NCBI RefSeq assembly: GCF_018492665.1
Contig: NZ_JAFVME010000006.1
Location: forward strand, 62,001 to 126,000
Direction: 5' to 3'
DNA: 64,000 nt
Source of the DNA: Pedobacter sp. B4-66
GTDB lineage: Bacteria > Bacteroidota > Bacteroidia > Sphingobacteriales > Sphingobacteriaceae
Positions 1-9,638 of this stretch are shown in pieces. A model generated the notes under the pieces. That model saw nothing but the letters and a program-made list of their open reading frames with translations. It was not told the origin of the DNA and searched no databases. The translations under genes were made by a program, and so were the position numbers. Every line of letters begins with the position of its first letter. The stretch's first letter is position 1.

Positions 1-1712
1 TTTTTAAATGATAGCGCGCCTGCTTTTGCGTCATGTTCATAAGCATGTTTAACCAACTCCAGATAGCTATTTGCTGAGTTTGCATTTAGCACAAATTCTT
101 TAGGGTTTTGTTTAATTAAATAAACAGCTCCCTTACCTACCGACAGTTTTTTACCCTCTTGAGGCTGTATATTCATTAGGCTAAATAAATGATCTGAAGG
201 AACTTTAAACTGATTACCTTTAGTATTCCACCACTCCATTACCGACTGATAAGGATCATCATCGCGTCCGCAATAAACCAGAACACCACCATTTTTGACC
301 CATTCCCCAATGTATTTATGTACATCTGCAGAAACAGGTTTCATGTTAGCATAGCTCACCACCAACACCTTTATATCTTTAAGGGTTCCTTTAAACGACA
401 GGTTTTCCATATGGACAGTTTGTACTGGAACGCCATTTTTTAACAAAGGCAATGTTTGACCGTAGAAATTAGAAAACTGCGGATCATCGTATCCTTTATG
501 GTCTGGAAAGCGCTGAAACATTAGGCTATTACTCATCAACACACCAACACCATTTTTACCGGTAACCTGATTATCTGATAACGGCATATCATTTAAAGCA
601 TTAACCATCACCTGCATCTGAGTGGAATAATACTTAGGAATTAGCACAGCTTCGGTACTGTTGGCCAGTTTATAAGGTCTGGTGTAAATACGTTCTGGCC
701 ATGGCATTACTTCGTAATTATTTACCATCGGATACAATAATTTGGCTGTAAACGTAGCCTGATAGTTAAGCTTATAATCGCTCCAATCACGTGGCCAATC
801 CTCAATAGGATCAGTTAAAAAGAACATTTTACGGCCTGTAGGCGCAGTCATAGATACCATTGAGCCATATTCTAGAAAGGCATTTTCGAATACGCGTTCC
901 TTTTTTTGCCCATCAAAATATGTAGGCTCCCGGGAGGTTCCTGTCCAAACCTGAGCGATGTACCCATCAATTCCGGGTAATGATGCTAAACTTGCTTCAG
1001 GACTTACTATTTGCCACGACGAATAATTAACTAATGAGTGGGTAGCTATGTAAACTTTTATAGACAGCCCTTTAGTTTTTCCATATGATTTGGCGTATGA
1101 AGACACGTCTTTAATGGCCTCATAATACAAATGATATTTGAGCTTGCTTGACAAATAGGTATTCTCGGCCGATTCATGTTGAGGTCGCCAATCAAAACCA
1201 TAATATTTTTTCCACTCTTGTTTAAATACTTCGCTATAACCTGCTCTTGCCCAAAACTCTGGCTCTTCCAGGTAAATTGAGGTTATACCGGCATCAATTA
1301 CCTTTTTAATGATGGCCGTTTTCATATACTCCAGAAACGACTGAACGGGTACGATATAAGGAACACCTCCCCCATGCCAAATCACGTTTCCGTTTCTTTC
1401 CATCTGCCCAATATCCTGATGGTTTTTACCATCCCATTTACCTAAAAAATAGTCCTGATATTCGCCCCATGCTATTCCTGTCATAAAATGGGTTTGATAA
1501 CCATGGTTCCTCCAAGAATCAACACGTTGTTGAAATGTCATGCCTGGTCTATCGTTTGCACCATAAACTATCGCTATATCAGATCGTACGTCTATTTCGG
1601 GCTTCCAGGCGCTTCCAGTTTGGAAAGCCGTTTTTTCTTTAGTTTTTAATTGAGCACTTACAGGTATAGTAATTGCGAAAGAAAATAACGCAAAAAGGGC
1701 TAGTCTTTTCAT
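1..1712 (-). CDS. secreted glycosidase-like protein, C-terminus cut by window edge
   Basis: The frame opens at an ATG at 1710-1712 and stays open to base 1, giving about 570 residues without a stop, so the gene continues to the left of the window. Residues 1-20 are a signal peptide ending near VSAQ. The middle part has a TIM-barrel glycosidase feel, with an acidic EEPEFWARAGYS stretch and many aromatics. From about residue 450 a Rossmann-like segment (GVLMSNSLMF, then VLVVSYANMKPVS, then WVKNGGVLVYCG) resembles the glutamine-amidotransferase-like domain of GH42-type beta-galactosidases. I know no precise family name. It stands apart from the SusCD unit, behind a convergently placed 120-bp gap upstream of cls. 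The role in glycan breakdown is inferred from fold resemblance and neighbourhood only. Confidence 0.7.
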   Translation of the reverse strand, partial: MKRLALFALFSFAITIPVSAQLKTKEKTAFQTGSAWKPEIDVRSDIAIVYGANDRPGMTFQQRVDSWRNHGYQTHFMTGIAWGEYQDYFLGKWDGKNHQDIGQMERNGNVIWHGGGVPYIVPVQSFLEYMKTAIIKKVIDAGITSIYLEEPEFWARAGYSEVFKQEWKKYYGFDWRPQHESAENTYLSSKLKYHLYYEAIKDVSSYAKSYGKTKGLSIKVYIATHSLVNYSSWQIVSPEASLASLPGIDGYIAQVWTGTSREPTYFDGQKKERVFENAFLEYGSMVSMTAPTGRKMFFLTDPIEDWPRDWSDYKLNYQATFTAKLLYPMVNNYEVMPWPERIYTRPYKLANSTEAVLIPKYYSTQMQVMVNALNDMPLSDNQVTGKNGVGVLMSNSLMFQRFPDHKGYDDPQFSNFYGQTLPLLKNGVPVQTVHMENLSFKGTLKDIKVLVVSYANMKPVSADVHKYIGEWVKNGGVLVYCGRDDDPYQSVMEWWNTKGNQFKVPSDHLFSLMNIQPQEGKKLSVGKGAVYLIKQNPKEFVLNANSANSYLELVKHAYEHDAKAGALSFK

Positions 1713-1835
1713 TAATTTGGTTCTTAGGTTTGGTTCTTGTGTGTTGTTACGGTAAATATAAATTATTCATCTGTTTATTGGTCAGGAATTATTAACTTAC
1801 TGTATATCTATTTGTTTTAACTGCTTATCGCTATT

Positions 1836-3287
1836 ATGGACTGGCTACTGATTTCGGAAATCGTTTACGTTGTTCTTTTAGTCTTTGTTTGTCTACGTAT
1901 TATATACGACACCAGGAGCACAACTAAAACCCTCGCCTATTTGCTATTTGCCATATTTGTTCCATTTTTTGGGATGCTTTTCTATTTCTTTTTCGGCATT
2001 AATTACCTACACAGAAAAATGTACAGCAAGAAGCTTTATGAGAATGATGATCTGGCAAATAAATTCAGACACGAGATTCTTAAATATTCGGAACGCACGC
2101 TTAAAGAAAATGGCCATGCTGTTATTGGCAACAAAGAGCTGGCATTTATGATATTGAAGGATTCCATGAGTCCTTTAACTGCTAAAAACTCTTTAAAACT
2201 CTTGATAAATGGGGAGCAAAAGTTCCCTGAGGTATTAACAGCCATTAAAAATGCGAAACAACACATCCATATTGAATATTACATTTATGAGGATGATGAA
2301 ATTGGACAGGCAATTGAACAGGCATTGATTGAAAAAGCCAAAGAAGGGATTACTGTCCGTTTTATTTACGATGATTTTGGCAGCCGCAGCATTCGTAAAA
2401 AACTAGTACCCAGATTAATAGAAAACGGCATAACAGCTGTGCCTTTTTTAAAGGTGCATTTTATGCTTTTAGCCAACCGACTTAACTATCGTAATCACCG
2501 CAAAATAATTGTAATTGATGGTGTTACAGCTTTTGTGGGTGGCATTAATGTGAGTGATAGATACATTAATCGTAAACCTAATCAGCTTTACTGGCGCGAT
2601 ACTCACCTGCGTATTGATGGCCCTGGTGCGCAGTATTTGCAATATCTGTTTTTGTGCGACTGGAATTTTTGCGCTGAAGAGTTATTGCAACCGAATAAGG
2701 AATTTTTCCCTCCAAATCCGCCGCAAGCGGGCGAAGACAATAAGATTGTTCAGATTGCTGCTAGTGGTCCGGATTCGGAATCACCAACTATTTTATTTTC
2801 TATTCTTCAGGCCATTAATCTGGCAACTGAAGAAATATTGATTACCAGTCCTTATTTTATTCCGGGCGAGAGTTTACTCGATGCATTAGTTATTGCTTCG
2901 TTGAGTGGGATTTCCGTTAGGCTTTTGGTGCCTGGCGTTTCGGATTCTATACTTGTAAACTCAGCAGCGAGATCGTATTACGATGATTTACTTAAAGCTG
3001 GTGTAGAGATTTATCAATATCAGAAGGGTTTTGTACATGCTAAAACAATGGTTACCGATAAGAAAATAGCAATAGTGGGTACTGCGAATATGGATTTCAG
3101 GAGCTTTGACCTCAATTTTGAGGTTAATGCAATTGTGTATGATAGCGCGATTGCAACTGAGCTAACTGATATTTTTTATGAGGACATTAAAGATGCACTA
3201 AGGATTGATCCGGTGTTATGGGATGAGAGGCCTATGTATAGGAAGTTACTTGAAAAAGCAGCGAGGTTACTATCCCCGCTGCTTTAA
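1836..3287 (+). CDS. cls: cardiolipin synthase (phospholipase D superfamily)
   Basis: The 483-residue protein should join two phosphatidylglycerol molecules into cardiolipin at the inner membrane. Two N-terminal membrane helices (about residues 4-22 and 33-54) form the usual PLDc_N region. Two HKD motifs follow: HRKIIVID with H221, K223 and D228, and HAKTMVTD with H401, K403 and D408, each followed by the expected glycine/asparagine-rich segment (GGINVSDRY; GTANMDFRSFD). Length and order match bacterial Cls closely. It is a single gene between a leftward glycosidase-like gene and the convergent EEP-family gene, whose stop lies only 9 bases beyond. Both catalytic motifs are intact. A different phosphatidyltransferase of the same family is the main alternative. 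Confidence 0.92.
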   Translation: MDWLLISEIVYVVLLVFVCLRIIYDTRSTTKTLAYLLFAIFVPFFGMLFYFFFGINYLHRKMYSKKLYENDDLANKFRHEILKYSERTLKENGHAVIGNKELAFMILKDSMSPLTAKNSLKLLINGEQKFPEVLTAIKNAKQHIHIEYYIYEDDEIGQAIEQALIEKAKEGITVRFIYDDFGSRSIRKKLVPRLIENGITAVPFLKVHFMLLANRLNYRNHRKIIVIDGVTAFVGGINVSDRYINRKPNQLYWRDTHLRIDGPGAQYLQYLFLCDWNFCAEELLQPNKEFFPPNPPQAGEDNKIVQIAASGPDSESPTILFSILQAINLATEEILITSPYFIPGESLLDALVIASLSGISVRLLVPGVSDSILVNSAARSYYDDLLKAGVEIYQYQKGFVHAKTMVTDKKIAIVGTANMDFRSFDLNFEVNAIVYDSAIATELTDIFYEDIKDALRIDPVLWDERPMYRKLLEKAARLLSPLL

Positions 3288-3296
3288 GTTGTTTTA

Positions 3297-4142
3297 TTAT
3301 TTTGTCAACGTTACATTTACCAAAATTGGGAAATGGTCTGAAACGAATTTACCGTGGTAAGTATCGGTTAGTATGCCCCATTTATCAGCTTTAAAGCCTT
3401 TGGTAACAAATACATGGTCGATAATTTCGTAACCATCTACACTTTTACCCCATGCATTAAATGATGAATTATTAGCATAAGGATATTTAACCTGAGTATA
3501 AGTATCAGTTAATAAGCCTGAATTTGCCAATGTTAAATACCATTCGCTTTTTTGGCCACCATTTAAATCCCCTGTGAAAATAGCCGGAGAATTACCTGCA
3601 ATTTCGCTGATCTTTTTAACTATCAGTTTTCCGCTTTCTACACGTGCAATTTTACCCTGGTGATCAAAATGTGCATTAAAGAAGTAAAACTTTTTACCGC
3701 TCTTAATGTCTTGAAGATGTACCCAAGTACAGATGCGGTTACAGCAAGTAGCATCCCATCCTTTTCCCGGTTTATCAGGAGTTTCTGACAACCAGAAATC
3801 ACCTTTAGCAAGTAACTTAAACTTGTCCTGACGATAGAAAATTGAAGAGTGCTCACCAGCGTCTTTACCATCATCACGACCTAAACCATAATGTGCGTAT
3901 TCTGGTAATAGCTTACTCAAATCGTCTATCTGATTTTTTAATCCTTCCTGAATACCGAAAACATCGAAATCATGAAAACGTAATAGATTTGCAGCCACAG
4001 GAGCCCTTTGAGCCCATCTGTTTCCTTCATCTCCGGCGTTATCATAACGAACGTTAAAGGATCCAACAGTAAATTTTTGAGCAAATGCACTCATGCTTAT
4101 AATGACAAGAAATGCGGATAATAGAAGATGTTTTGTTTTCAT
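3297..4142 (-). CDS. secreted endonuclease/exonuclease/phosphatase family protein
   Basis: A 281-residue protein with a signal peptide (residues 1-21, ending SAFAQ), so it acts in the periplasm or outside. The EEP fold motifs are in order: SFNVRYDN near residue 28, GIQEG near 64 (metal-binding Glu), HFDHQGK near 160, GDLNGG near 192 and SDHFPI near 270 (catalytic Asp-His). Family members are Mg-dependent phosphoesterases acting on nucleic acids, phospholipids or inositol phosphates; the substrate cannot be read here. It is the last gene of the leftward sigma-FecR-SusC-SusD unit, 30 bases after susD, which suggests removal of a phosphate or phosphodiester from the imported substrate. That link is inference. 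Confidence 0.85.
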   Translation of the reverse strand: MKTKHLLLSAFLVIISMSAFAQKFTVGSFNVRYDNAGDEGNRWAQRAPVAANLLRFHDFDVFGIQEGLKNQIDDLSKLLPEYAHYGLGRDDGKDAGEHSSIFYRQDKFKLLAKGDFWLSETPDKPGKGWDATCCNRICTWVHLQDIKSGKKFYFFNAHFDHQGKIARVESGKLIVKKISEIAGNSPAIFTGDLNGGQKSEWYLTLANSGLLTDTYTQVKYPYANNSSFNAWGKSVDGYEIIDHVFVTKGFKADKWGILTDTYHGKFVSDHFPILVNVTLTK

Positions 4143-4172
4143 TATATAATTTTAAAATGATCAATATACGAT

Positions 4173-5969
4173 TTATTTACCTACCCAATCCGGGTGTTGT
4201 TTGAGATTTGTATTAAACAACAAGTCGGCTTCCGGTGTAGGATAAACGTAATGACGCTGTTCAAATATTCGTTTTGTATTGATAAGCCAGGTTAATTCTC
4301 CTGAAGTGTCTTTCGATAAGCGTAATGGATTTACCTGTCCGTTAACGGTTTGTGCAACGTTAATATAATTCACTTTTGCAACGGGATTGGCTGGCATTAC
4401 CTGATAAAAACATACATCAAGTACACCATCGCCATTCAAATCCATTGGTACGTTAAGTTCTGGAACATAAAAGCCATTCCAGGTTTTTGTCATCAGATCA
4501 CCTTTCTTCCATCTAACAATATCATCAAAACGCAAACCTTCAAGCGAAAGCTCAATACTACGCTCTCTACGGATTTCTAATAACGAAGGATCACTGATTA
4601 GAGGAAAATAATTGTCTTTAAGATATGAATCGGCAACAGTCGGTTTAGCGGTTAAGCCACCTGTTATTCCTGCCCTTTGGCGTAATGCACCGATTGTTTT
4701 GATCCAATCTGCATCATTAAATGAGTTAAGTTCAGCTTTTGCTTCAGCATAGTTTAATAATACCTCTGCATAACGCATTAAGGAAATAGAATTGATATTC
4801 TGACCACCACCGTCATACTTAACATCATCAAGAACCCATTTAATTGGCTGATAACCTGTATATGTATATGAGAATATTGGAGGAGCAGCCTCAGGAGTAC
4901 CACCGTTTATTCGTTTATAATCGCCCATACGGATGGTTTGTTGTAGTCTTTTATCTCTTCCTTGAACTTCATCTTTAAACACCATCGTTTGGTAATCGGC
5001 TTTATCTGTAAATGGCGTTCCATCAATGTTTAAGTAAGTGTTTACAAACATTCGTGTAAAGCTGATCCTTGAACCATAGGTAGCACTTGTCCACCACCAG
5101 TTTGCATCATTGTAAATTGCAAGGTTGGCATCTGTAACAGAGGCTAACATTACCTCTGTAGCTACCGGAGCAGTACTGATAAATAGGTTTCTGTAGGCTA
5201 AATCTACACCGCCAGCTGTATTTAATGCAAAGCCACCTTGTTTCATTACTTTGTCTGCCGCATCCACAGCTTGCTCAAGCCATTGGTTCGAAGTACTGGC
5301 CATACCTGCTTCGGTATGGTATTTTCTCCAGGTTCCTTCGTAAAGACAAATTCTTGATTTGAACCCTAATGCTACATACTTAGTAATTAATGAACGTGAA
5401 TTATCACTTGTTCTGCTGATGTTTTCGCAAGCAAAGTTTAAATCTGCTAAAACTGAATCCATTACTAAACTACGGGTATCTTTTCCTTTGTAAAGATCAG
5501 GATCATCAATCTTAAAGGTTTTGTTAATCCATGGTACATCTCCAAACCTTCTTACTTTTGCATAGTAAAAATAAGCTCTAAAGAACCTGGCTAAAGCGGT
5601 GTATTGCAACCTTACAGAAGGAGACAATGCCGGGCCTTTATTGTTTTCAAGAAAATAGTTGATGTTTCTAAGGTCTTTCCAGTCCCATCCGTTACTTTGA
5701 CGTGGTCCAAAAGCACCTTCAATTAAAAAATCAGGAGCCTGGCTACGCGCTGCATAATCCGACATGGCATCGCCTTTATGTGCATCTGATGCACTTGGCA
5801 ACATTTTATAAAATGAATTTGCATAAAGCTCTAACCCTTTTTCATTGCTAAATACAGCTTCATTGGTTGCTGTATCTACAGGCGTCTGATCGAGTTTTTT
5901 ACATCCCGCAAAAATGAATGCAGTGGAAGCAAACCATAAAAAGAATTTCTTCATATTGATATTTTTCAT
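4173..5969 (-). CDS. SusD/RagB-family nutrient-binding outer membrane lipoprotein
   Basis: A 598-residue lipoprotein. The lipobox FAGC gives an acylated Cys at residue 23 if the first ATG is used; the ATG five codons later (MKKFFLWF) would give an equally good signal and may be the real start. SusD-like features are the N-terminal helical segment, the RFFRAYFYYAKVRRFGDVP stretch around residue 130 typical of the TPR region, and the C-terminal RERSIELSLEGLRFDDIVRW segment that is highly conserved in the family. It lies 27 bases after the susC gene and would form the lid of the SusC channel. The ligand is unknown; FecR/sigma control and the GH140 neighbour suggest a glycan. Confidence 0.95.
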   Translation of the reverse strand: MKNINMKKFFLWFASTAFIFAGCKKLDQTPVDTATNEAVFSNEKGLELYANSFYKMLPSASDAHKGDAMSDYAARSQAPDFLIEGAFGPRQSNGWDWKDLRNINYFLENNKGPALSPSVRLQYTALARFFRAYFYYAKVRRFGDVPWINKTFKIDDPDLYKGKDTRSLVMDSVLADLNFACENISRTSDNSRSLITKYVALGFKSRICLYEGTWRKYHTEAGMASTSNQWLEQAVDAADKVMKQGGFALNTAGGVDLAYRNLFISTAPVATEVMLASVTDANLAIYNDANWWWTSATYGSRISFTRMFVNTYLNIDGTPFTDKADYQTMVFKDEVQGRDKRLQQTIRMGDYKRINGGTPEAAPPIFSYTYTGYQPIKWVLDDVKYDGGGQNINSISLMRYAEVLLNYAEAKAELNSFNDADWIKTIGALRQRAGITGGLTAKPTVADSYLKDNYFPLISDPSLLEIRRERSIELSLEGLRFDDIVRWKKGDLMTKTWNGFYVPELNVPMDLNGDGVLDVCFYQVMPANPVAKVNYINVAQTVNGQVNPLRLSKDTSGELTWLINTKRIFEQRHYVYPTPEADLLFNTNLKQHPDWVGK

Positions 5970-5996
5970 AATACTGTTGTATTGTTCTTATCCTGA

Positions 5997-8900
5997 TTAA
6001 AAAGTTGCTGATAAACCTAAACTGAAACTTTTAAGTATCGGATAATTGTTCCCGTTACCGGAATTGCTATCGCCATTAAGTACTGAGTCAGATTTACCAA
6101 TACTCTCTATATCAAGATCTTTAGTAATCTTATATAAAGGCGACCATGACCATAAGTTTTCTCCGGTCAGGAACACCCTTACATTACTTAATCCAGCTTT
6201 TTTTACAAATGTTTGAGGGATATTATAACCGATTTGAAGGTTTTTAAGTCTGATATAGGCAGCGTTTTGTAGGTACTTAGTTTGAACCTGAGCCAAAGTT
6301 GCTGAACCATTTTGAGCTATATATCCTCTGTATCTTGGGAAATAAGCATCCGGATTTTCTTCTGACCAGATGTTACCAATCTGTGATTTTGGAACCTTAT
6401 TGTATGGACGGTTGTATTGTCCCCAGAAAGTACCGTTTTCGGTTCCCGGATACCAATCCATTTTACCTACACCCTGGAAGAATGAGCTAAAGAAGAACCC
6501 TTTCCAGTCGGCACCTAGTGAAATACCATAAGTATAGCGAGGAGTAGAGTTTCCAATCACCTTTCTATCACCTGGATTACCAACGGTTTTACCTCCGTCA
6601 TTGATTTCATTATTGCCATCTAAATCTTTAAATTTAATATCACCAGGCAGGCTCTTTCCGGTATTTGATGATTTATACAATACCTGCTTTGGAGAATTAA
6701 GAATATCTTCGGCAGAAGTATAATAACCATCGGTTACAAAACCCCAGATTTCGCCAACAGTTTGTCCTGCGTAGTAATCAGATAATTTTTGTTCAGGGTT
6801 ATTGAATTTAAGAATTTTAGCCGTGTAATCAGAAAGCGTTAAACGAACTGAATAGCTAAAAGGTTCAGCATCCAATTCAAATCTGTCATTCCAGGATACT
6901 GTTGCTTCCCATCCTTTTGTTTTCAAATCTGCATAGTTTCCTTTAGGAACATCTGTACCGTAAACTGCCGGTAAAGTCATACCTGTAGTAAACATATCTG
7001 TAGTTTTGCGGATATATGCATCACCACTAAAGTTTAAACGGTTGTTTAAGAATGCGATATCCAAACCAAAGTTTTGTGTGGTTGAAGTTTCCCAGGTTAA
7101 ACCATCAGGTATTACTCCTGGTTGACCTGTATATTGTGGACGAACACCACTTAACACTCTGTCTAATTGCGAAATACCAAATTTCTCCATAAAGGCGTAC
7201 GAAGCAATGTTACCATTACCCAATGAGCCATAAGAAGCTCTGAATTTCACATCTGTGATTGCTGCAGGGCTGATATTCCAGAATGGCTCTTTACTTAATC
7301 TCCATCCTGCTGAAACTGAAGGAAAGAATGCGTAACGCTGACTGGCAGGAAACTTTGATGATCCATCGTAACGACCATTAAATTCGAAAAGGTAACGATC
7401 TTTAAATGCATAGTTCACACGGTAAAAACCGCCTAAAACAGCCCACTGATCGTAACCACCACCAGTTGTAATAGACTGGCCTAAAGCAAGGTTAATATCT
7501 TTAGCATCTTCAAAGATTAACCCATTACGTACAGCTTCTAAACGTTTGTAGTTAGATTGTTCATAGTTGTAACCTGCAAGAACTTTCACATAATGATCTT
7601 TACTAAACTGAGGCTCGTACTCTCCATAAATATTGGTAGCCAGATATTCTGTAGTACGGTAAAGTTGTTGTAGATCGTTGTAGTTAGAGCCTACATATTC
7701 AATTACCCCCGGTTTTCTGCTATATGGTACCGGAACACGGATTCTGCTTTCGTTATTATTGGTATTCTGGAAAGTAAAATCACCTTTTACTCTAAACTTG
7801 TCGTTAAAGAATTTACTACTGAAACCTGTGGTGTTACGGAACACTTTTTTGTTCATATCAATTCCATTCTTTCCATAGTAGAAATCACCAACGGTATAGG
7901 CAGCCGATGGAGATAAAGTACCATCAGGATTAAACATTGGCGCTACGGTGTGGCCTTCATCAGCTATGTTTCTCCAAATACCGCCACCTTCACCAACGTT
8001 AACCGGATTGTGGTATTTTGAAGAAGAGTAATCTGCGTTATTGTACATTTTTAACCATGGGTACAGTTCGATAGATCCCTTAGCTCTGATGTTATACATC
8101 TGATAATCATCGGTATTGTACCGAAATAATCCACCTTGTTTGAATGATCTTCCAGACACATAAAAATCAGTTTTCCCACTACCGCCTGATAATGAGATAT
8201 TTTGATCTGTAGCTGAGTTATGGCTTTTATACAATTCGCGATACCAATCTGTATTGTCGTAATAAACATATTCTCCGTTACCATTTACTTCGTATTTTGG
8301 TAAACTTGGATCTTCTGATCTGCGCTTAAGTTCTGCTAAATAATCCTGAGAAAACTTAACTGTTTTATTGATGTTTTGAGGAGTTTGCGAGTAATCATTC
8401 CAAGCAGACCATGCCTCATTAAACATACTTGCAAAAGTATAACCGTTGGTTACATAGTCTGGAACAGTAGTTGGTGTTTTAACAGACTGAGTAATACTGT
8501 AATTAATGGATGTTCTTTCTTTTGCAGGATTCTTAGTGGTAATTAACACTACACCAAAGGCACCTCTTGCACCATAAATTGAAGCAGAAGCAGCATCTTT
8601 TAGCACAGTAACACTGGCAACATCATTTGGGTTTATTCTCGAAGGATCACCTTCTACTCCATCAATTAGAACCAATGCATTACCACCCTGACCAATTGAA
8701 GTTGTACCCCTAACATTATAGGCCGGTGATTGAATTGGCTTACCATCAGCAATGTTAAGGTTTAAGTTAGGGATCATACCTTGTAAACCTTGTGCAAGAT
8801 TAGGTACCGAACGGTTTTCTAATTGCTTAGAAGTGATTTGATCAACCGCACCTGTTGCGTTTTCTCTTTTTTGTGTACCATAACCTACAACTAATACTTC

Positions 8901-9521
8901 ATTTAAAGTACCGATTTCTGCAGTTAATGAAATATTTAAATTGGTAGTTTCTCCTGCCTTTACTACTACTTTGGTCTGTGTAGAAGGACTATAAGAGATA
9001 AAACTAACGTTTAAGGTATAAACACCAGGAGCAACGCTAATACTATAAGTACCATCAGGATTGCTTTGTGTACCGGTGTTTAATTCAAGAACTTTGATGT
9101 TAGCCCCAGGAAGTGGTTCACCTTTTTCATCAACAATCTTCCCGCTAATTTTTCCTGGGTTCTCGTTTTTAATTAAGGTAATAGTTCCTTTAACTTCTTC
9201 TCTGAAAGTAAGACCGGTTTCATCAAAAATAGACTTTAAGATCTCTTCTATTTTTTCATTACTAAAATCTTTCTCGCGGGTTCTGAAACTTTTAAGTTTT
9301 AGGTACGCCGGATCGTAGGCAAAATCGACTCCACTTTTGATTTGCAGTTTTTCTATTGCACTGAGTAGGTTCTCATTTTTAAAGGCAATATTGACTCTTT
9401 TATTTAAGACCTGGCCAGTGGAATTGTTTGCAAATATTATTTGTGTACTGGCGATTACAAAGGTGTAAATGAGCAATGTATAACGCATAATTTTCTGCAT
9501 TAGCAGTAAATGTTTTTTCAT
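5997..9521 (-). CDS. SusC/RagA-family TonB-dependent transporter with STN signalling domain
   Basis: At 1174 residues this is a full-length SusC-type outer membrane importer. A signal peptide (to about residue 32) is followed by an STN domain (about 45-118, starting VNIAFKNENLLSAIEKL). Next come a carboxypeptidase-regulatory-like domain (about 122-205, ISGKIVDEKGEPLPGANIKV), the plug starting at LNEVLVVGYGTQKREN near 206, and a long beta-barrel ending in aromatic Phe (SLGLSATF). The STN domain is what contacts a FecR anti-sigma factor, and fecR plus an ECF sigma gene lie directly upstream in the same direction. Substrate binding should therefore signal to its own transcription. The 117-base gap to fecR carries a hairpin. 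Confidence 0.95.
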   Translation of the reverse strand: MKKHLLLMQKIMRYTLLIYTFVIASTQIIFANNSTGQVLNKRVNIAFKNENLLSAIEKLQIKSGVDFAYDPAYLKLKSFRTREKDFSNEKIEEILKSIFDETGLTFREEVKGTITLIKNENPGKISGKIVDEKGEPLPGANIKVLELNTGTQSNPDGTYSISVAPGVYTLNVSFISYSPSTQTKVVVKAGETTNLNISLTAEIGTLNEVLVVGYGTQKRENATGAVDQITSKQLENRSVPNLAQGLQGMIPNLNLNIADGKPIQSPAYNVRGTTSIGQGGNALVLIDGVEGDPSRINPNDVASVTVLKDAASASIYGARGAFGVVLITTKNPAKERTSINYSITQSVKTPTTVPDYVTNGYTFASMFNEAWSAWNDYSQTPQNINKTVKFSQDYLAELKRRSEDPSLPKYEVNGNGEYVYYDNTDWYRELYKSHNSATDQNISLSGGSGKTDFYVSGRSFKQGGLFRYNTDDYQMYNIRAKGSIELYPWLKMYNNADYSSSKYHNPVNVGEGGGIWRNIADEGHTVAPMFNPDGTLSPSAAYTVGDFYYGKNGIDMNKKVFRNTTGFSSKFFNDKFRVKGDFTFQNTNNNESRIRVPVPYSRKPGVIEYVGSNYNDLQQLYRTTEYLATNIYGEYEPQFSKDHYVKVLAGYNYEQSNYKRLEAVRNGLIFEDAKDINLALGQSITTGGGYDQWAVLGGFYRVNYAFKDRYLFEFNGRYDGSSKFPASQRYAFFPSVSAGWRLSKEPFWNISPAAITDVKFRASYGSLGNGNIASYAFMEKFGISQLDRVLSGVRPQYTGQPGVIPDGLTWETSTTQNFGLDIAFLNNRLNFSGDAYIRKTTDMFTTGMTLPAVYGTDVPKGNYADLKTKGWEATVSWNDRFELDAEPFSYSVRLTLSDYTAKILKFNNPEQKLSDYYAGQTVGEIWGFVTDGYYTSAEDILNSPKQVLYKSSNTGKSLPGDIKFKDLDGNNEINDGGKTVGNPGDRKVIGNSTPRYTYGISLGADWKGFFFSSFFQGVGKMDWYPGTENGTFWGQYNRPYNKVPKSQIGNIWSEENPDAYFPRYRGYIAQNGSATLAQVQTKYLQNAAYIRLKNLQIGYNIPQTFVKKAGLSNVRVFLTGENLWSWSPLYKITKDLDIESIGKSDSVLNGDSNSGNGNNYPILKSFSLGLSATF

Positions 9522-9606
9522 ATATTTGATATATTATTGATAAATAAGACTCTACATGATCCAACAGACAGAGGGTCGCAAACTACTTCCTGTTGAATTT
9601 ATCAAT

Positions 9607-9634
9607 CCGGGTCTGCTTCAGATCCGGTTTTTTT
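9607..9634 (+). terminator. plus-strand hairpin with T-tract between fecR and susC
   Basis: CCGGGTCTG (9607-9615), loop CTT, then CAGATCCGG (9619-9627) pair along nine positions with one G-T wobble, followed by seven Ts (9628-9634). As a plus-strand element it is a canonical intrinsic terminator, yet no plus-strand gene lies upstream. Its job may be to stop antisense transcription into fecR. On the minus strand the same stem follows the fecR stop at once but has no T-tract, so it could shape read-through or mRNA stability between fecR and susC. Confidence 0.6.
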
Positions 9635-9638
9635 ATTT